This document shows positions 62,477 through 64,000 of a stretch of 64,000 nucleotides of DNA, piece by piece. Each line of letters opens with the position of its first letter. Position 1 is the first letter of the stretch. The stretch is from Haloferula helveola (GTDB lineage: Bacteria > Verrucomicrobiota > Verrucomicrobiia > Verrucomicrobiales > Akkermansiaceae): NCBI RefSeq assembly GCF_037076345.1, contig NZ_AP024702.1, positions 3,410,001-3,474,000 on the forward strand. Direction: 5' to 3'. The position numbers and the translations under genes were made by a program. Under the pieces are notes generated by a model that saw only the letters and a list, made by a program, of their open reading frames with translations, was not told where the DNA came from and did no database searches.

Positions 62477-63346
62477 TTAGGCGCCGGTCAGCCTGTGGTT
62501 CAGGTTGATCGATTTGCGCAGCGCGCTCATGACTTCGACCATCGATTGGAAATCGGTGGTGGCGGCGCGGCAGACCGGGTTGGCCTTGGCGTTGCGGCTG
62601 ACGTGGCGGCCGATCTCGCCGAAGAGCTGCTGCATCTCTTGTTCGATCAAGCCGATCTCGGCCTTGAATGAGGAGATCTTGCGGTTGGCATCGCCGATCA
62701 TCTGGAACGCCTCGGCGGCTTCGCTGCGGTGCTTTTTCCGCTCGGCATCGATGCGCTCGTCGATGGCGTCGAGCTTCTCGTTGCGCTTGGCGATCTTGGT
62801 GGCGATCTCCGTCCGCTCGTGCTTCAACGACTCGAACTGCAAGCGAAGCTCTTCCATCCGGGTCTTGGCGGTACTGACCGTCTGGGTGTCGTCCCGGCTT
62901 TCGGCGCGGAGCACCTCCAGCTTCGTCTTGATGCCGTCGTAGAGCCGGCGGATGTCGCGCGCGCGGCGGACGATGTCGTCCCGGTGCCGGGCGAGCTCGT
63001 CCATTTCCTCAAGCAGGTCAGCCCGTTGCTCGTCGAGTTCGTCGGTGACGTCCGACTTCGCGCTGAGTAGGGCGGCCCGCTGGTCGTGGGCGCTTTGCAG
63101 GACCTCCTCGGCCTCGCTGTGCTTGTCGAGCAGCTCTGACTTCTCGGCGATCAGTCGCCGCAACGTCCAGTACTCGATGCCCAGCTCCTCCACCGTTTCG
63201 ACCCGCTCCCAGACCCGCTCGCCGAGAATCTGCTCCGCTTCGCGCAGCAGGTGCGTCTCGCTCGCCGCCTCCGCCATACGTCGCTGCCGTCGGCTGATGC
63301 CGAAGGCAAGCGCGATGCGGGCGAGGAGATAGCGGGTCGTGGTCAT
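62477..63346 (-). CDS. coiled-coil protein of unknown function
   Basis: 289 residues. A short hydrophobic N-terminus (TRYLLARIALAFGISRRQ) is followed by a long coiled coil (about 40-250; RREAE-like heptads in ELDEQRADLLEEMDELARHR and AKTRMEELRLQFESLKHERT). The C-terminal tail (about 255-289, PVCRAATTDFQSMVEVMSAL) is less regular. It is convergent with mpl, the two stops being a few bases apart. It may be a structural or cell-shape protein; no family recognised. Confidence 0.7.
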   Translation of the reverse strand: MTTTRYLLARIALAFGISRRQRRMAEAASETHLLREAEQILGERVWERVETVEELGIEYWTLRRLIAEKSELLDKHSEAEEVLQSAHDQRAALLSAKSDVTDELDEQRADLLEEMDELARHRDDIVRRARDIRRLYDGIKTKLEVLRAESRDDTQTVSTAKTRMEELRLQFESLKHERTEIATKIAKRNEKLDAIDERIDAERKKHRSEAAEAFQMIGDANRKISSFKAEIGLIEQEMQQLFGEIGRHVSRNAKANPVCRAATTDFQSMVEVMSALRKSINLNHRLTGA

Positions 63347-63353
63347 GGGTGGC

Positions 63354-64000
63354 CTACTTTTTGCGGCCGATGCTTTTCTTCAAATTGGCGAGGACTCCGA
63401 AATCTTCAAGCGTTGTGGTGTTACCGGTCACATTTCCGGTTCCGACCAGTTCCTTGAGGAGGCGACGCATGATCTTGCCGGATCGTGTCTTCGGCAAGGC
63501 GGGGGCGAAGTGGATGTCGTCCGGCTTGGCGATCGCTCCGATCACGGTTCCGACGTGGTTGCGGAGCTCTCCAAGTAGCTCCGGGGAGCCCTCGATCCCG
63601 CCTTTCAGCGTGACGAAAGCGACAACCGCCTGGCCTTTCAGGTCGTCGGGTCGCCCGACCACCGCGGCCTCGGCCACGGCCTTGTGGCCGACCAGCGCGC
63701 TTTCGACCTCCGCCGTTCCGAGCCGGTGGCCGGAAACGTTGAGGACGTCGTCGAGGCGGCCGACGATCCAGAAGTTGCCCTGCTTGTCGCGTCGAGCACC
63801 GTCGCCGGCGGTGTACATCCCGTCGTAATCGGACCAGTAGGTCTTCTTGAAGCGGGCCTTGTCGCGGTAGATCGTGCGGGTCATCGACGGCCACGGCTGG
63901 CGGATCACGAGGCGTCCGCCTTCGTTGGCTTTGCACTCGCGGCCGGTCTCATCGAGGATCGCGGCGTCGACGCCAAAGAATGGCAGGGTGGCCGTGCCCG
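63354..64000 (-). CDS. acs: acetyl-CoA synthetase, C-terminal part (gene continues beyond the window)
   Basis: The visible 215 residues cover the C-terminal domain of the AMP-forming ligase: WSDYDGMYTAGDGARRDKQG, then FWIVGRLDDVLNVSGHRLGT (A8 hinge motif), EAAVVGRPDDLKGQAVVAFV, and PKTRSGKIMRRLLKELV with the catalytic Lys in the A10 motif. The enzyme makes acetyl-CoA from acetate, ATP and CoA, and the Lys is the usual acetylation-control site. The 5' part lies to the right of the window. Confidence 0.9.
   Translation of the reverse strand, partial: GTATLPFFGVDAAILDETGRECKANEGGRLVIRQPWPSMTRTIYRDKARFKKTYWSDYDGMYTAGDGARRDKQGNFWIVGRLDDVLNVSGHRLGTAEVESALVGHKAVAEAAVVGRPDDLKGQAVVAFVTLKGGIEGSPELLGELRNHVGTVIGAIAKPDDIHFAPALPKTRSGKIMRRLLKELVGTGNVTGNTTTLEDFGVLANLKKSIGRKK

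Overview
This window looks like a chromosomal segment of a Verrucomicrobiota bacterium, probably of the Verrucomicrobiales (Haloferula/Luteolibacter-like; the genus is inference). The support is GC-rich DNA; a cytochrome c/DUF1549/DUF1553 plus DUF1501 gene pair; LamG and PEP-CTERM exported proteins; ECF sigma/FecR modules; an LptD (so Gram-negative); and a perfect match to the Verrucomicrobia LexA consensus TGTTC-N4-GAACA upstream of the integrase.

Layout. (a) 1-3.1 kb: the 3' end of a tRNA (probably tRNA-Ser) with a strong hairpin, an exported SHD1-like protein, and an ECF sigma / membrane anti-sigma / PDZ gene set. (b) 3.1-33.4 kb: a secreted carbohydrate-degradation and surface-protein region. 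It has a GntR/sugar-binding regulator divergent from a 1714-residue LamG/Ig-like protein, the DUF1501 plus cytochrome/DUF1549/DUF1553 pair, a second sigma-FecR pair followed by LamG proteins (one PEP-CTERM, one fused to a sialate O-acetylesterase), two sulfatases, a pectin methylesterase-pectate lyase fusion and a vanadium-haloperoxidase-like enzyme. Several of these proteins share a C-terminal module. (c) 33.5-48.2 kb: a chromosomal integron. The integrase gene intI (46902-48224, +) is preceded by a LexA-box palindrome. An array of at least sixteen gene cassettes, all read leftward, runs from 46.1 kb down to about 34 kb, and the cassettes are separated by attC sites of 115-133 bp. The first and thirteenth cassettes are identical over 690 bp. 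An IS110-family (IS1111-like) element sits inside the distal attC. (d) 46.1-46.9 and 48.2-48.9 kb: repeat-rich flanks of intI with direct repeats, a 77-bp tandem array, hexamer and heptamer satellites and dispersed palindromes. (e) 48.9-64 kb: mostly housekeeping and envelope genes: an eight-haem cytochrome/TPR lipoprotein, a DUF4105 protein, ecotin, an L,D-transpeptidase, a peroxiredoxin, a nitroreductase, LptD, a TIGR01777 epimerase, a HAD hydrolase, Mpl, a coiled-coil protein and the 3' end of acetyl-CoA synthetase.

How it fits together. Region (b) reads as a sigma-controlled, exported polysaccharide (pectin / sulfated glycan) toolkit. Region (c) is the most striking system. The 7-base core at the 5' end of each of the sixteen cassettes matches the core in that cassette's own attC, and the two copies co-vary from cassette to cassette, which defines the cassettes independently of gene calls. 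The LexA box suggests that DNA damage controls cassette shuffling. The identical cassette pair suggests recent integrase activity. Most cassette products are small predicted lipoproteins, exported proteins or membrane proteins of unknown function.
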